From Conchocele bisecta (lineage: Eukaryota; Mollusca; Bivalvia; Lucinida; Thyasiridae): a stretch of 64,000 bases of DNA. Both the position numbers and the translations under genes were made by a program. The stretch covers positions 33,899,175 through 33,963,174 of the forward strand of contig CM055269.1 of assembly GCA_029237695.1 (NCBI GenBank). Reading direction: 5' to 3'. The notes under the pieces were generated by a model. It saw nothing but the letters and a program-made list of their open reading frames with translations. It was not told the DNA's origin and did not search any database. Shown here piece after piece: positions 10,216-22,189 of this stretch. Position 1 is the first letter of the stretch; each line of letters starts with the position of its first letter.

Positions 10216-10389
10216 ATGATACAACTCCTCGTATTGTCTGTGAATACTCCCAGGGCGTTTTCTTGATCATGATCGACCGTCTGTATATGCCGCGTCCAAA
10301 ACAGCAGCGGGCGCCACCATATTCAGGGATGCGAATGCTCAGGATATATACTGAAATCAGGATGTGAGATTCCTTATAATTGCAGAAAA

Positions 10390-10640
10390 ATACTAATGCG
10401 AAATAGGCTACAAGTTCGGCAAGCAAACAGTGCCTATGGCATGCGGCTGTAAAGATTTGAATTGTTTTGTACTTTGTTTAGAAAGGTGTTTCGTGTATAT
10501 ACAAACACTAATTGACCATCCAAGACACACTATAATCATCTGTGATGACATATCCGAATTATTTTCTTTACTACCGTACTACATGTGCATTTGACTACAC
10601 TGGGCATGAGTAACTCTTGATTTAGTATGATTAAGCCAAT
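10390..10640 (+). repeat. Family F fragment, diverged
   Basis: gcaagcaaacagtgcctatg, attattttctttactaccgt, gggcatgagtaactcttga and tttagtatgatt follow the order of F1 with many changes. Confidence 0.5.
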
Positions 10641-10747
10641 ATCTTTACTTTCTCCGTATATATCTGTAATTCCGTATATCCGATAACGGAAATGTCCGAT
10701 TTTATATTCGTATTTCAAGTAAAGCGGGACGATTCCATGTGGTATGA

Positions 10748-10962
10748 GTTTTGACAAATGCGGCTGCGACTGGAGAAATCGGGCTTTTGTGATATGTGAC
10801 CAGTGTTGTTATTGATCAAATATCAATCCTGTAGCCTATTAACGATCTCTTGTTTCTTGGAAGTATGGCAGGTGATTCATTGATGGAATGGCGACCAGTG
10901 TAGATCCAGATCAGCCTGCACAGGCTGATCTGGATCTACACTGGTCGCTAAACCTTTAAACC
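10748..10962. repeat. Family N copy N3 with perfect dyad
   Basis: ggctgcgactggagaaatcg, gtgaccagtgttgttattg, then gaccagtgtagatccagatc and its complement around tgcacaggc. Confidence 0.75.
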
Positions 10963-11699
10963 GCATTTAATCCAGCTGAAGTCACAAATGCGTTCCAAAT
11001 AGCGTTACAGTGTCGTTAATTACATGTTGAACGCGGTACAGCGGCTGTTACGTGGCTATATACTGTCTCTCTATGGGGCTTTGTGAAGCAGCAAGGCGGG
11101 CGATACTCCACCTATTGTCCACATGATGGTCATTTAAGTTTAATCGCACCATTCAGTTTTATTCACCCCGATCACATCAAAAAGAAGATGATGGTCTTCT
11201 TTACTGGAAGGCATTCAGTTTCTAACGACAATGGGTAAATGATTCGCCTTTATGAGATAGTCCAAAATCAGGGCGCGTGCCGTACAATGGATACAGTTGC
11301 CGGGTAGCGCCACCCCGAATGGCCGATTGTTGTTAAACCCGTCTCGGGGACAATATTGCTGTCAAGTGGGCGCGATGCTGTTTTATTGGGTTACTTTGAA
11401 GAGTAATGTTGTGTCAATGGTTATGATAGCGCCACGCAATAACCGTTATCTTGACGTCAATGGCCGTTGTAACTCGAGTCGGCCATACCACCACATGGTC
11501 AGCTTCTCGGGGAAATCGCAATGCGGGTAGGCGAGTTATGAGGTTGTTACAAGTTTCATAATTGCGACCTTGTCACGTGAACAGGGACCTCACGACGTGT
11601 GCGAGCAGCGTAGCCCCAGAGCAGCACACGGAATTAATGACTGAATGTCTAACTGCGGAAGCCCCAATCAGCCAGACAATCGAGAATGGTGCGCAACCT
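10963..11699. other. No gene recognised
   Basis: More GC-rich than its surroundings. Open frames of 77 and 75 codons exist (11297, 11562) but show no known motif, and the second runs into repeat A3. No match to the repeat families. Confidence 0.4.
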
Positions 11700-11903
11700 G
11701 GGGGCCGTTTCAGTACTCGTTTCACTAAACTTCGTACGACTAAAATGTTCGTAAGTGAAACTTTAGGATCGTCGGGAAATTTCAATTGATGGATTTCCAT
11801 TTATTGAGCATAGGCTGCATATTGTTAATGTAAAATTTACAGACTATCGTAAATTTGCACTTACGAACATTTTAGTCGTACGAAGTTTAGTGAAACGGCC
11901 CCC
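11700..11903 (+). repeat. Family A palindrome, copy A3, centre deleted
   Basis: ggggccgtttcag, then ttcactaaacttcgtacgac. The left arm runs to gcataggctgcat and jumps straight to attgttaatgtaaaattt of the long right arm. It ends aaacggccccctg. Confidence 0.85.
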
Positions 11904-12760
11904 TGATCTGGGTATATGTTGGTCGCAATCGTGTTTTAAACGCATATGTAAGTTGTGATCGTAACCTGTTTAAGAAAAATAACCAACCATCGTTATCCTT
12001 TAACATTTCTAACATTCATTAAGATTGTATATTCCCATGCTATGTCCCAATACAACTTGCATCTACAACGTGCATTAGTGTGGACATCAACGATGCAGTG
12101 ATTTTGTCGCGTTATATTAATATTGCGGTATTGTGCGAGTGATAGTGACGGGGGTGTTGAGGCGCGCCTACAATGGGTCTTGTTTGTTTCCAGGTGGAAC
12201 CAAATTCCATCAGAATATGATGGTCCTTTCTCTAACCCAAAGACACAAAGGGCACGATATGAATATAATTAGTGTTAAACAGAGGGGAAAATAAAATAAT
12301 CATATTGGCAGAGCATTATTCTAAATCGCGTACAGGGCAGCTGTTGGCGAAATGGAAAACAATGCTCAATGATGGCCAATAAGTCACAATAGTTTCATAT
12401 TTTTAACAAAGGTCCGGTATCAATTGAAACTATTAGTCTTGTCTGTTCGTGGGATAACGTGGTTTTTCGCTTCAGCGGGTGCCGGAATTTGTCTAAAATT
12501 ATTTCGAAATTTGATCATTTGTTTCCGTAAATCACTTTAAAGTTGGCGAAAATATTAGAACCCGATGGCCAAGTTTCAATGTGATTTGCGGGATATTAAT
12601 GTATACTTTGATGTGATAAGGTGTATTATCTGATATGTGTGTTCAATTATTATATTCCGATTTCACTGATTGATACTGACATATTCATTCACAAGGAAAA
12701 CATAAATTTACCAGCACAGCAATGTACGACCAGCCATATTGCGTAGACGGATAGCGCACG
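11904..12760. other. Mostly unassigned; weak Q-like segment
   Basis: The stretch gtttccgtaaatcactttaa, aagttggcgaaaa at 12520-12555 resembles an arm of family Q. Otherwise nothing recognised. Confidence 0.35.
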
Positions 12761-12761
12761 G

Positions 12762-12824
12762 TGCAACTTTGTTTAAAGTTACGTACTTCCGGCGGAAGTA
12801 CGTAACTTTAAACAAAGTTGCGCC
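12762..12824. repeat. Perfect palindrome, about 30-base arms
   Basis: gcaactttgtttaaagttac, gtacttccg and its exact complement, without a spacer. A single copy in the window. Confidence 0.88.
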
Positions 12825-13943
12825 GCCATTATATAATAATAATTATACAAATGTTGTTCATATGAATATGACGCTGTATGCACATATATTGTGTATGAAT
12901 ATGGTGTATGTTTAGATGTAACACAGAGGAACGTATTCCCGTGATATGGCTCTTGTATTGCCCTCAAAAGATAAAGTTCAAGCAGTCGAAAATCAAAAGG
13001 AACGAATTAATCTTGCATTTTTAATTTAAATAATGACTTTGATACGATGGTTTCTGAGAGGGCCGCCTGGTTGTTTAATATCTTGTTAAGGGGCTACTGT
13101 CAGTGAAAGGTCGACCTTTAGCCAGTGACTGACCCCCGATCATAGCTACGCAAACCCCACGCCACTCTGACCAGTACGTGACCACACTATAATTGCAGAG
13201 AAAGGTTGCAATTTCCATCACCCTCCGCGACCCTTGGCCTATCCATAATGCATTGGTTTTGAAATTTTAAAAAATCTAAGTGAAAAATTAATAACACCCT
13301 ATTCGCGTCAATCAGCTTATGTTTTACCATACATGTTAGTTCTATTGTCCGGTCAGTATCGAGTGACCACTCTCCGCAATTATAAACAGGTGAACGGTGC
13401 AATAAGACTCTTTACGTTTTATGAAAGTTCAATTTGTCCATCAATCATGCAGTTTTGACTTGACCGCAGGATGATTATCATTTTTTGCAATTTTTGGACA
13501 ATTGTGTCCAATTCATCAATAACTCGTGGTCATACAAGGAGGGGTCATCTGGGGATGAAGGAATAGTCAGTGGTATTAAATTCCTGCAGTTTAACTACAG
13601 TTCCGAGTCGCTGTTGACATTAATTACAAAGTACTCTTTTTTGATCCGTTTTATCCTTTCGCTGACTAAGTACCAGTAACGAGATATTAACAGACAACGC
13701 TGGCGCTACGGACATGTATACAGGCGCGATTCCATTGGCTGCTGCACATTTTGAAATTTCAAAATTATTGGTGATGCTGGTGGTCGTAAATTTAATGTTT
13801 GCGCCCCTCAAATAATAATTGATACAATGCTCCAAATAGATTGAAAAATAAATATTTTAAATATGTCACGTGATCACGCTACCGGCGATGCTCTCTGTAC
13901 CATACAATGGCGTGAACGTGTCCGATGGGGTAACATATGCACA
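12825..13943. other. No feature recognised
   Basis: Only a small hairpin near 13095-13130 (gtcagtgaaaggtcgac, then a related inverted arm). Short open frames lack motifs. Confidence 0.35.
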
Positions 13944-14105
13944 GTGGAACCTCTCTAAACCGGATACCAAGAAAACACATGCGATCTTATTTTTCTTGGC
14001 CATGTATCTCAGGTGATAATGTCTGTTCGTGATCGCATAGCACACAACTATGGCTCAGAATGATCAAATGCGTGATTTACAGTGAAACATCTCTAAGCCG
14101 GAGAC
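13944..14105. repeat. Family D element D1
   Basis: acagtggaacctctctaaac at the left, then tgataatgtctgttcgtgat, and a second same-strand cagtgaaacatctctaagcc at 14080. Internal words match D7 and D8. Confidence 0.7.
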
Positions 14106-14109
14106 CCTG

Positions 14110-14265
14110 GAGATTAAATTGTTAAATTGAGGGAACGAATTGCCATTTCGTGGGAAAGAATTGTTATATCGTGGGAACGAATTGTTAAATTGAGGGAACG
14201 AATTGTTATTTCGTGGGAACGAATTAATAAAAAAAAAAGTTATACGTCCACTGCGGGGCTCCGTA
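14110..14265. repeat. Family B element B1, right arm only
   Basis: Modules read from the right end inwards: ACGAAATAAC, TCAATTTAAC, ACGATATAAC, ACGAAATAAC, TCAATTTAAC (complement strand), each behind AATTCGTTCCC. Right end ctgcggggctccgta. The left arm is missing. Confidence 0.85.
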
Positions 14266-15094
14266 GATACTTGTATGTTATAATTGCGCAATATTCTAAT
14301 GTTTTCATCAGCTGATATATAGTGTATCGGAATACGGCTAAAGCGTAGTTTATGGATTGTTCTTTGTTTGCGTATTTTCATGCACGCGTAATAATAAAGT
14401 ACGAACTAGTTCCGCAGAGGACGGCAGACGATCATAACTTTAGAACCAATGAACATTTCACAATGTTCGTCAGTTTCTGTTTGAAACAATACAACGTTTC
14501 TAAATGTTTTGCGAAGAGAACCACAGACATGTGAATTGTCTAGTATAAGTGTATCATGCACGGGTGAAACATTTGGCCCAGCCACGTGATACTGGTCCCG
14601 TGGTCACTCCGCGTGCATGTCAGCTTTGCGGGTTTATTGTCGTATTTTATGACCGCGTCGTGTGCGAGCGGGTAATTTACAATTTAACAGCCATAATTGA
14701 ATTTCGCTTTTTTGACCAGCATCCATAATTACACGAGCGCGCAAGGCGAATTCACGTGGCCCGACGGTTTAAACTGTTCGTCCGCGGTTTATTGTAAACT
14801 GGCCAGTTTATCCGGGTATGTACTATCAGCCATTTCACCAGAGCATCATGTCCGATGCATTCAACGAAACTTCGTTACAAATTGCATGTTTTGTTTTGTT
14901 AAGATTCCGTAAATATATTATTGGCAGGAATTTCATCCTTATAAAAAATGTGCGATATCTCCTGAAAAAAATAATTAACAAAATGTAATATATTTTCCGT
15001 AAATGATGTCAGTGGACTGAATTAGAGGAATAAATCCATTTGTGACTTCTTATGTGACCCCTTCGGTATTATTGTCTTTATATATAGTGTAGCT

Positions 15095-15150
15095 CCGGAC
15101 CTGCACATGTATCCGCGCAATCGGATCAGGATCTACACTGTTCGCTACTT
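15095..15150. repeat. Family N fragment
   Basis: tgtagctccggacctgcaca, gatcaggatctacactgttc: the internal dyad, degraded. Confidence 0.5.
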
Positions 15151-15239
15151 GATATAGAAATGTACCATATTGTCATTAACAGTCGGTGTACGCCATTATC
15201 CGACTACATCCGACTCGTGATTGTGCTGTCTCATCACCA

Positions 15240-15717
15240 GGGGCCCGTTTCTACGGAGCCCCGCAGGGAACGTAGAACTATTTTTTTATTAATTCGTTCC
15301 CACCACGAATTAACAATATGTTCCCTCAATTTAACAATTGTTGTTATTTCGTGAGAACAGAATTGTTATATAGTGGGAACGAATTGTTAATTCGAGGGAA
15401 TGAGTTGTTAAATTGAGGGAACGAATTGTTATTTCGTGGGAACGAATTAAAAAAAAGGCATGCCCCCTGCGGGGCTCCGTACGTTTCACTAAACTTCGTA
15501 CGACTAAAATGTTCGTAAGTGCAAATTTAGGATTGTCTGGAAATTTCAAGTGATGGATTTACATTTATTGAACATAGGCTGCATATGCAGCCTATGCTCA
15601 CTAAATGTAAATCAATCAATTGGTTACAAGAAAACAATGTTAATGTGAAATTTACAGACTATCAAAACGTTGCACTTACGAATATTTAACCGTACGAAGT
15701 TTAGTAAACCGGCCCCC
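15240..15717 (+). repeat. Family A palindrome, copy A4, interrupted by B2
   Basis: ggggcccgtttc at 15240 continues as cgtttcactaaacttcgtac at 15482. The right end is agtaaaccggcccccag. Core gcataggctgcatatgcagc, short arm left, long arm right. Removing B2 and one CGTTTC gives a normal A copy. Confidence 0.93.
15252..15481. mobile_element. Family B element B2 with 6-bp target duplication
   Basis: 230 bp from tacggagccccgcag to ctgcggggctccgta, flanked by CGTTTC at 15246-15251 and 15482-15487. It is inserted in family A. Left modules: a damaged one and TCAATTTAAC. Right, from the outside: ACGAAATAAC, TCAATTTAAC, TCGAATTAAC, ACGATATAAC, ACGAAATAAC. Confidence 0.95.
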
Positions 15718-16595
15718 AGATGCATGTATACTGGGCATCACCTCAACTGGGCGTGTTTTCTGATGGCGGGCCGTACAGTTGGGCCCGGCTACCGTGAGCT
15801 TGCCGCCTGTTGCAGCAATCATGCACGCCCTGTAACCTGTGAACTAATTCAACCCCCGAGCCAGCTGTGCGTAGCGATACAGAATGACATTTCTTTGACA
15901 TGTCGGCGTAGAACCCGTATTGCTGTGCGATTCACACCAGCACTGTGCCACAGATTCATACATATAAAACTTGTTATGTAAGACAATGCAAGCAAGCACA
16001 ACATACACTTTATATTATTATACAAGTGTGTGGAAAATATGAATATATTGTCATTAAACTAAATGATTAAAGCTGATTCTACGCAAACGCAAACACAAAG
16101 TAGTCCGTGATCCCTGAGCCGAATCATACAACCCGACAAGCGAGCTAAGAGGTTGATCTGAGGTCATAAGTTTTGGCGTATATGCTAAGTAACTTTAGTG
16201 CAGTAGTCGGGTAACGCTTGAGGTCAATCGAATGCCGACTGGCATCTAATTTATGCCCGTCGATTATAATCAAGTGACATTTGAAAAAGATTTTAACTAA
16301 AAAAAATCCTTTATGACATATGAGTCCGCGGGTTTTGTATAAATGTTTATTATTATTTTGACGGCGTGGTTTATCGGCGTTCGGTCATTGCGAGGTCAGC
16401 GCAACGCAGGTCAAACGGGGTAACATTTTCTTTACACCTCATTGCAAAAGGTAGGATGATAGAGTTTCTAATCGTTCTGGCTATCATGCTGTGTGCCTGT
16501 CTGTCAGCGGATACGATCAGCCTTTCTATTGGCTGATGTGTTACAAAGTCAACCCTTAAACGGCGGGAACCGAACTTGTCTGCTACTTTTCATAT
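15718..16595. other. No gene recognised
   Basis: An open frame of 103 codons at 15670-15981 starts inside A4 and has no known motif. The rest shows no match to the repeat families. Confidence 0.35.
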
Positions 16596-16599
16596 CTAT

Positions 16600-16795
16600 C
16601 AAATTCCTTAAAACGTGTTTTGACAGCGCATGAGAATCGTCTCCAATGGAGACGATTCTTATGCTCTGGCAAAACATGCGTTCAACATAAAATGGAAAAT
16701 ATACAGACAGTAAACAGCAAACGACAACATATAATTCAACGTTGTAAGGAATAATGCTGATTAAGAAGGCTGGCTAACCCCTAACCGACCCCGAC
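16600..16795. repeat. Family R element with central dyad
   Basis: ttgacagcgcatgagaatcg, tctcc, with its complement gagacgattcttatgctctg. Then agcaaacgacaacatataat, as in R copies at 24600 and 44850. Confidence 0.6.
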
Positions 16796-17065
16796 ATTGA
16801 ACAAACCAATTTATATGGTCGGCGCAAATTAGGCGTAACAGAATAAGTATTTCCACGGTTTGTAACGAATAGTCGTTAGTTCAACGCCATTGTATGTTTC
16901 ACCGCCATGTAACTTCGTGAAGACGGTACACGAAAACATACCGTCATTCTGTTCATCGTAATAAACCATATTGTAACCATATATTCAGACAGTCAGCGTA
17001 TATTTATATCTTATTGTGCTCATATAGCTTACACGAATTACATTGGGATATTCTTATACCAAGCA

Positions 17066-17307
17066 GGGGCCCGTTTCACTAAACTTCGTACGGCTAAAAT
17101 GTTCATAATTGCAAAAATATGATGGTCTGTAAATTTCACATTAGTTGTTTTATTGTAAACAAATATTGGATTTACATTTATTGAGCATAGGCTGCATATG
17201 CAGCCTATGCTAAATAATTGTAAATCCAACAATTGAAATTTCCGGACTATCATAAATTTGCACTTACGAACATTTTAGTCGTACGAAGTTTAGTGAAACG
17301 GGCCCCA
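17066..17307 (-). repeat. Family A palindrome, copy A5
   Basis: ggggcccgtttcactaaact to gtgaaacgggcccc. Long arm on the left (atttcacattagttgtttta), short arm on the right. Confidence 0.9.
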
Positions 17308-17403
17308 GGTGTCCTCGGCATATTCTCGAATGGGAACTATATAACGGCCTACGCTCTTCGGTATTCAGATGTTCAGAACCACGAGCTACGTGTGGGCTCT
17401 ACT

Positions 17404-17713
17404 GTACGCGGAGCCCCGCAGCGGATGTAGAATTATTTTTTTATTAATTCGTTTCCACGAAATAACAATTCGTTCACTCAATTTAACAATTCGTTCCCAC
17501 GAATTAACAATTCGTTCCCTCAATTTAACAATTCGTTCCCACGAAATAACAATTCGTTCCCACGGGAACGAATTGTTAATTCCTGCGAACGAATTATTAT
17601 ATCGTGGAAACGAATTGTTAAATTGAGGGAACGAATTGTTATTTCGTGGGAATTGTTATTTCGTGGGAATGAATTAATAATAATAAAATCCATGTCCCCT
17701 GCGGGGCTCCGTA
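17404..17713. mobile_element. Family B element B3
   Basis: tacgcggagccccgcag to ctgcggggctccgta. Flanks ctactg and ctgctg could be a target duplication with one change. Left modules: ACGAAATAAC, TCAATTTAAC, ACGAATTAAC, TCAATTTAAC, ACGAAATAAC. The centre is cgttcccacgggaacg. Confidence 0.88.
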
Positions 17714-17970
17714 CTGCTGTGCGCATGCGAGTAAAGACAAGCACATAATATTGGTGCAAACATCGTTATGTCCCTTTGTCTATCGGCGTCTTTTGATTCT
17801 GTAAAACATGAAGCGTTAGTGGACTCTGGGTCATGACCCAGGTGGTGGAACAAACGGACCAAAAATGCTATTAAATAATGGAATGCATTTGTTAGGTCAT
17901 CTATGTACGTTCCTCCATCTATAACAGTGTGCCCACTTTTACATGTACATGTATATAACTATGTATATCG

Positions 17971-18233
17971 TATGGAGCCCCGCAGGGGACGTATAATTTT
18001 AATTTTTTTATCAATTCGTTCCCACGAAATAACAATTCGTACTCTCAATTTAACAATTCGTTCCCACGAAATAACAATTCGTTCCCACGGGAACGAATTG
18101 TTAATTCGTGGGAACGAATTGTTATATCGTAGGAACGAATTGTTAATTCGAGGGAACGAATTGTTAAATTGAGGGAACGAATTGTTATTTCATGGGAACG
18201 AATTAATAAAACAAATGCATGTCCCCTGTGGAC
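17971..18233. mobile_element. Family B element B4, right end damaged
   Basis: tatggagccccgcagggga at the left; the right stops at tgtcccctgtgg without ggctccgta. Left modules: ACGAAATAAC, TCAATTTAAC, ACGAAATAAC. Right, from the outside: ACGAAATAAC, TCAATTTAAC, TCGAATTAAC, a diverged ACGATATAAC, ACGAATTAAC. Confidence 0.85.
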
Positions 18234-18437
18234 ATGACCATGTGTGCATTTATTTACCAGTCTGTAGAAGTTAATGATGCACATGTTGGTATCTGTATAT
18301 GCATGGTGCGCACGCGCAGAATTTACAAACTGGTACATTGCTTACATTACATAATGACATGTTGAATGCAAAATTACAGTACTGCGCGACCATAGAACAC
18401 TAGATATACGACATTTATAGTGACGATGTCGAATACA

Positions 18438-18540
18438 TTTTCACTGACCCCTTCCACCTCACCAAGCTAGCCCCCTTCTTCCACTGACCCCTTCCGCCTC
18501 ATCAAACTAGCCCCCTTCTTTCACTGACCCCTTCAGTCGA
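18438..18540 (+). repeat. 40-bp tandem repeat, 2.4 units
   Basis: cactgaccccttcc recurs at 18442, 18482 and 18522, each followed by ctagcccccttctt where complete. Confidence 0.85.
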
Positions 18541-18801
18541 TAATATTGACACGTTTCGCACAGAGTCGGGTTTTCACAATACAGACTGTTATTGCATCTG
18601 CCGTCTCTTGTCAGTGACATAAATTCAAATTATATCCCCGAATGCATGCGGATGGACGTGCGCATTAAACAAAGGCGACTCTGTTGAAATAAAATAATTG
18701 GTGTTGAACTGACCGTCCATTGTTATATAAAGCTGGCTGCCATTGGCTGTGCGGTATGTGTGCAGTAGGAATTATGGGTAATATTCAGCGGGGACAGAGT
18801 A

Positions 18802-18974
18802 TGAGGTTTCCTGACTTAGTTCATATTTGACGATTCTCCAAAACTGATTTTGAAAATTTGCAATATTTTGTGTCAATGACATTAATTAATAATGTCATTG
18901 ACACAAAATATCGCAAATCTTCAAAATCAGTGTTGGAGAATCCTCAAATATGAAATAAGTCAGGAAACCTCATT
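18802..18974. repeat. Palindrome with about 80-base arms
   Basis: tgaggtttcctgacttagtt at the left, agtcaggaaacctca at the right. The centre is aatgtcattaattaataatg, within acacaaaatat arms. A few mismatches. Confidence 0.88.
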
Positions 18975-20170
18975 TAATGTCATTAAAAGTTGACGAAAAT
19001 GTCAGAGCACACGCGGAATATGATTCTAATTACTATATCAGATAAACAGAATCGTCATTGTGCTTAAGGACCCATTCTATCCCTGATCATCATTTGATAC
19101 AAACATATTTGCTTCGTAAATGTGATGGGCTATTTTAAAATATATTGAATAAATGTTGCTGTTTTACTGAAAAACAGTTGTCGCACCTGGTCTCACAGAT
19201 GGCAATACACACTGTATACAGAATGCGATTTAAGTTCAGTAGCTACTTTAGTAATGGAAACTGAAAGGTAAGTTTGCATATTAATGGTTTATTTAAAGAA
19301 TGGACAAAAAGTACGTCCCTTCAGTACATAATGATGTGGAATAGTCAGTTTTCCACGAGGATGAAGCCATTAAAAGTAGGGATTCGTCATTGACACATTC
19401 TGGTCACTCTGAATAACCTTGCACATTACACTACTGGAGTATCAATAATTGACACGTCACAGCGTCCGATGTGTTGACGGTCACACGGGGCCCAGTGGTG
19501 ACTTTCCCTATAATTACGTTAGCGGTTCCATTAGCGATTAGTGTAATTCTGCGACAGAAGCCTGAGTAAATGTCACGTCAAACTGTCCGGCCCGCGATGT
19601 CTTCATGACCCAGTCATTGCCGCCGGCTGAAACAAAAGAGCACAGAGTTTGCGCGTGTTTTCACACTGTTTGGAAGCGCATGATCGAGTGTCTGGCGCAT
19701 TTAGGCCACCGGAAGAGCAGTCGCATATATAGTGTTATATAAAATCGTTTATTCACTCAGGTCACATGACATGACAACATGAGGTATACAACAGAAAGTA
19801 GGAAGACACAATGGCGATACATGTAACAATCAAAATGCATTATATACCTTACATGTACATGTACAATTTCTTAATATAATTATAGATTATTTTTGACAAG
19901 ATAATGCATTACAATTGTTTATTAATGAGTACTGGAAGAGAATTAGAAACCACAGAGCGCTTACTATAGGGAGGGCACTGTTCATTCGTACATTTCAAGA
20001 ATAATGATTGCAAAAAGAAAAAAAGTGTAATAAGAAAGAAATGTGTTAAAGATACATTTTTTATATGGCTTAGTCCCAGATTGGTCTACGCATCACGCGT
20101 TCCAGTCGTGTGTAATCGGTGTTTGCGACTGAGATTTCATAAGTTGTGTATTTTACGGTAAATGAATTAG
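18975..20170. other. Mostly unassigned
   Basis: A Q-like arm (aaaagttgacgaaaatgtca) is at 18985. Beyond that no known repeat, RNA gene or coding motif. It is one of the longest stretches here without recognisable repeats. Confidence 0.35.
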
Positions 20171-20177
20171 CAACATC

Positions 20178-20411
20178 ATGACAATTCCGCCTCCGAGCGT
20201 CGCCGGAGACGGGACTACGGTGTTGCCTGATGATGCGAAATCGAAAGTTGAGAGCAACGGCTTAACAAACAGAGTACATTTAAATGACATGTGTTATACG
20301 GAGTTGCTTTCACAGTGTAACAAACATGGTGTATTACAAATAATAATACAATTCAATTCAATACGACGTCCACCAGACCGGTCGACCGATTTCACTAGAA
20401 AATCGGCATAA
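20178..20411 (+). CDS. Possible first coding exon, unidentified
   Basis: An ATG in a fair context (catcATGa) opens 77 codons beginning MTIPPPSVAGDGTTVLPDDA, and continues KSKVESNGLTNRVHLND. It lies outside the repeat families and has a mixed composition unlike the repeat-derived frames. A donor candidate is aacatg|gtgtat near 20330; after it the frame turns Ile- and Gln-rich, as intron sequence would. I recognise no domain. No downstream exon was found, so chance is quite possible. Confidence 0.2.
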   Translation: MTIPPPSVAGDGTTVLPDDAKSKVESNGLTNRVHLNDMCYTELLSQCNKHGVLQIIIQFNSIRRPPDRSTDFTRKSA

Positions 20412-20571
20412 CTTTGTTTCCTATGAAATCGGACAATCTGTCCGACAAGTATCCCATCAAACACCACACATGTAAGATCGGATATGTATTGAAAATAGGT
20501 ATACTTGCTGAATTAACGTATAAACGAACAAAATAAAACCACTTGCCTACATCTACATGCTGTAACTTGTA

Positions 20572-20602
20572 GCGACGCACGCACGCACGCACGCACGCAC
20601 AC
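20572..20602 (+). repeat. (ACGC)n microsatellite
   Basis: gacgcacgcacgcacgcacg and two or three further units, running into acacat. Confidence 0.9.
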
Positions 20603-20805
20603 ATACCAAATATGCATATACACATGTGCACACATAAATAAACATACGTGTACATGGCCGATACCCTTTACCTATGATTGGAATAGTTGAGATGGTAGCG
20701 TGTGAGCATGTCTGTGTATATTGGTTATATTACAATGCTACGGTATGACATGCGAAACAAGTCGAAAGGAAGTCAGAAGTAATAATTTGATTTGGTATTT
20801 AAATA

Positions 20806-21034
20806 GCTGGGGACCGTTTCACTAAACTTCGTACGACTAAAATGTTCGTAAGTGCAAAATTATGATAGTCTGTACATTTCACATTAACAATGTTTTCTTG
20901 TAAACAATTATTGGATTTACATTTATTGAGCATATGCTGCATATGCAGCCTATGCTCAATAAATGTAAATCCATCAATTTAATTTTTCAGACGATTCTAA
21001 ATTTGCACTTACGAACATTTTAGTTGTACGAATC
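20806..21034 (-). repeat. Family A palindrome, copy A6, right end lost
   Basis: ggggaccgtttcactaaact at the left, long arm left, short arm right. It stops at tagttgtacgaa before the usual end. Confidence 0.88.
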
Positions 21035-21204
21035 TGACTGATATCTCGACTGTTTATTATGATGTTGAGATGAAATACTGGGCTTAATTGCGTGCAGTAA
21101 CTCTACAAACTCCCGTACCGTCCCGCAACTATGCTTGGCCTGTAGTCGTTTCAGATTGATAACTCCAGCGTCGACTAGCATACTTGTCCAATGCTGTCTT
21201 TTCC

Positions 21205-21634
21205 AAGGTGCATGATCACGTGGTTAGAACACCAACAACAATAGCTGAAGTGTTGAAAGCGCGCCCACTCCAAAGTAAGTATTATTTTATAGTTTCTTTA
21301 ACATGCAACATGCAGCAAACGCGTCTTCGTGAGCTGCAGTTGGTGGTCTTGGGACGTCGGCACATACGTATGTCGTTTTTGCGAAGTATCGATTTCCGTG
21401 TCAGTATTACAGTAAACACGGAAATCGATTCTTCGCAAAAACGATAGAAGTTTGGGCCAACGTACCGATACCACCAAATGCATCTCAACAATACGCGTTT
21501 GATGCGCCATATGTCATCAAAATCAATCACATAATAAGGACAATATAAAAGAATACGTACCTTGAATCGGAGACGTTTCTGGAAGTTTCAGTATTTGTTG
21601 CTGTTGTTGTAACCACGTAATCATACACCTTGAT
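21205..21634. repeat. Family K palindrome, copy K1
   Basis: caaggtgcatgatcacgtgg to accacgtaatcatacaccttg. Inside, gcgaagtatcgatttccgtg faces cacggaaatcgattcttcgc, and gcatcaaacgcg-like arms flank it. Confidence 0.9.
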
Positions 21635-21903
21635 GTCAGTGCTATCTATATTTATTCTGTTGTGAGGTCATTTGTCTGTTACATATGTACCATGGCTGAC
21701 AATTAGTGCTGATGTGAGAGGGCCAATTGGTTTGGAAAAGTGTTACATGTTGCTACTGAACTTGAAACATCTCATATATATGGACAACTTTAAATTAGTA
21801 TGTTCAATTTGGATTGGTTTCCTGTCCATTAATATCAAATAATACAGCCTGCTCATGCTTTTAAAGCACACTAGCATGTCGTTGATTGGTCATAATATAC
21901 CCG

Positions 21904-22184
21904 GGGGCCGTTTCACTAAATAGCGTACGACTAAAATGTTCGTAAGTGCAAATTTGGGGTATTCTGTAAATTTCAATTACTGATGGATTTACATGTATTG
22001 AGCATAGGCTGCATATGCAGCCTATGCTCAATAAATGTAAATAATTGTTTACAAGAAAACATTGCTAATGTATGTAATGGATTTGCATGTATTGAGCAAC
22101 ACTGTTGATGTGAAATTTACAGACTATCATAATTGTGCACTTACAAACATTTTATTCGTACGAAGTTTAGTGAAACGAGCCCCT
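21904..22184 (+). repeat. Family A palindrome, copy A7, with partial internal duplication
   Basis: gggggccgtttcactaaata to gaaacgagcccctg. Short arm left, long arm right. The long arm holds an extra atggatttgcatgtattgag, a second bit of the core. Confidence 0.88.
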
Positions 22185-22189
22185 GTATT

